Positions 63,458 to 64,000 of a stretch of 64,000 bases of DNA are shown here, piece by piece; position 1 is the first letter of the stretch; each line of letters begins with the position of its first letter. Both the position numbers and the translations under genes were made by a program. The notes beneath the pieces are model-generated. The model had not been told where the DNA came from, made no database searches, and saw only the letters and a program-made list of their open reading frames with translations. Source of the stretch: Indibacter alkaliphilus LW1 (GTDB taxonomy: Bacteria; Bacteroidota; Bacteroidia; Cytophagales; Cyclobacteriaceae); NCBI RefSeq assembly GCF_000295935.2, contig NZ_ALWO02000045.1, positions 62,001-126,000 on the forward strand, written 5' to 3'.

Positions 63458-64000
63458 TTATTTACCTGTAATATTGAAAAGGACCTGAAGAGCAGTCCAT
63501 AGTGCTCTTTTTAAATTTTTATCTTCAGAAATTGTTTTTAATCCATCGGCAAAAAGATATTCAGTTCCTTCCTCCTGAAGTATACTGTAATCTTTCTTTT
63601 TTAAACTGATGATGTCATGGTGAATGTTTCCAAATATGATGACTTTATTGGGGGCCATATTTGAAATGTAGTCTGGAGAAACAAGGTTTAGGCTCATATC
63701 ACTACAGAGCGCTACATCTTTCAAGGAACAGTTGACAGCGTTCAGAATGTTGAACAGGAGATCATGATGCTCCTTCTCCAATTCCTTTCCTTCAAATACT
63801 ACAAGAATTCCTTTCTCAAAACCACCCTGATACTCCAGTTCTAATTTTTCTTCTACTTCTTCTTCAGGGATTTGTTCCACAGAACTTTCAGTAAGAACTT
63901 GTGAATCTGCTTGTTTGCTCAGAGAATCTCTGTCCTCAGGCATAAGGTAAATTTCCTGGTCCAAGAATAGACTTAAATAATGTAAGTTCTGACTTTCCAT
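63458..64000 (-). CDS. Hypothetical protein, possibly DNA polymerase III psi-like
   Basis: 180 codons open to the window edge; the ATG falls on the last three bases, so the true start may lie outside. After a polar acidic stretch (about 25-58) comes a small alpha/beta domain: GILVVFEGKEL, LLFNILNAVNCSLKDVALC, KVIIFGN, EYLFADGLKTI and a final LKRALWTALQVLF helix. That order of strand, helix, short strand and terminal LW helix recalls HolD, the psi subunit of the clamp loader. This is a topology guess, not a motif match. Confidence 0.6.
   Translation of the reverse strand: MESQNLHYLSLFLDQEIYLMPEDRDSLSKQADSQVLTESSVEQIPEEEVEEKLELEYQGGFEKGILVVFEGKELEKEHHDLLFNILNAVNCSLKDVALCSDMSLNLVSPDYISNMAPNKVIIFGNIHHDIISLKKKDYSILQEEGTEYLFADGLKTISEDKNLKRALWTALQVLFNITGK

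Noticed and set aside
1-64000. Mobile elements, CRISPR arrays, rRNA operons, restriction or classical defence genes
   Set aside because: No transposase, integrase, att-like duplication, repeat-spacer array, rRNA sequence or nuclease/methylase defence pair was recognised.

Overview
The window reads as chromosome of a Bacteroidota member, most likely class Cytophagia, family Cyclobacteriaceae (Algoriphagus-like). This rests on the AT-leaning composition, few Shine-Dalgarno sequences, a TonB-dependent receptor followed by a DUF4249 lipoprotein, Bat-type proteins, a two-component-propeller kinase, lipoproteins with acidic residues after the lipobox cysteine, and scattered TAnnTTTG-type -7 elements. 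The taxonomic call is inference. I see no rRNA, insertion sequence, phage, CRISPR array or clear island boundary. One tRNA (Pro, TGG) is present.

Layout. (1) 1-10.5 kb, minus: a tightly packed operon of three very large, poorly characterised proteins (2088 aa with a DUF6603-like core, 1096 aa, and one cut by the window start). (2) 10.7-20.2 kb, minus: housekeeping genes: acyltransferase, BASS transporter, queuosine-precursor transporter, RNase Z, STAS protein, PurC, a MORN-like repeat protein, thiolase, and a BatB/BatC-like pair. (3) 20.3-30.9 kb, mixed: TonB receptor/DUF4249, THUMP RNA methyltransferase, M28 peptidase, Nudix-type regulator, DUF4097 protein, tRNA-Pro, a YiaK-like dehydrogenase and an orphan sugar transferase. 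(4) 31.1-43.6 kb: VOC protein, an ECF sigma factor broken by a one-base homopolymer indel, GNAT acetyltransferase, LuxR-type response regulator with a propeller histidine kinase, lipoproteins, DUF4345, ApbE, a hemerythrin-like protein and a PKD-like lipoprotein. Four copies of a 20-bp imperfect inverted repeat (AATCACA-N5-then mostly ATGTGRWW) lie in non-coding or weakly coding DNA here and may be operators of a shared regulator. (5) 43.8-49.9 kb: a signalling block of two histidine kinases, two stand-alone receivers, a sigma-54 activator and a 50-aa membrane protein behind a sigma-54-like promoter and an upstream palindrome. (6) 49.9-56.4 kb: M23 peptidase, alaS, gatB and a TlpA-like thioredoxin. 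(7) 56.6-61.0 kb, plus: a four-gene envelope operon whose products appear to share a small N-terminal module, ending in an 817-aa leucine-rich-repeat protein built of three similar units. (8) 61.4-64.0 kb: acidic-linker lipoprotein, a kinase-fold-like protein, DUF3817, and a protein resembling the Pol III psi subunit at the window edge.

The best candidates for undescribed biology are the giant-protein operon at the left end, the shared-module/LRR operon at 56.6-61.0 kb, and the four-copy operator-like motif at 32-41 kb. All family names come from reading the sequence; no database search was possible.
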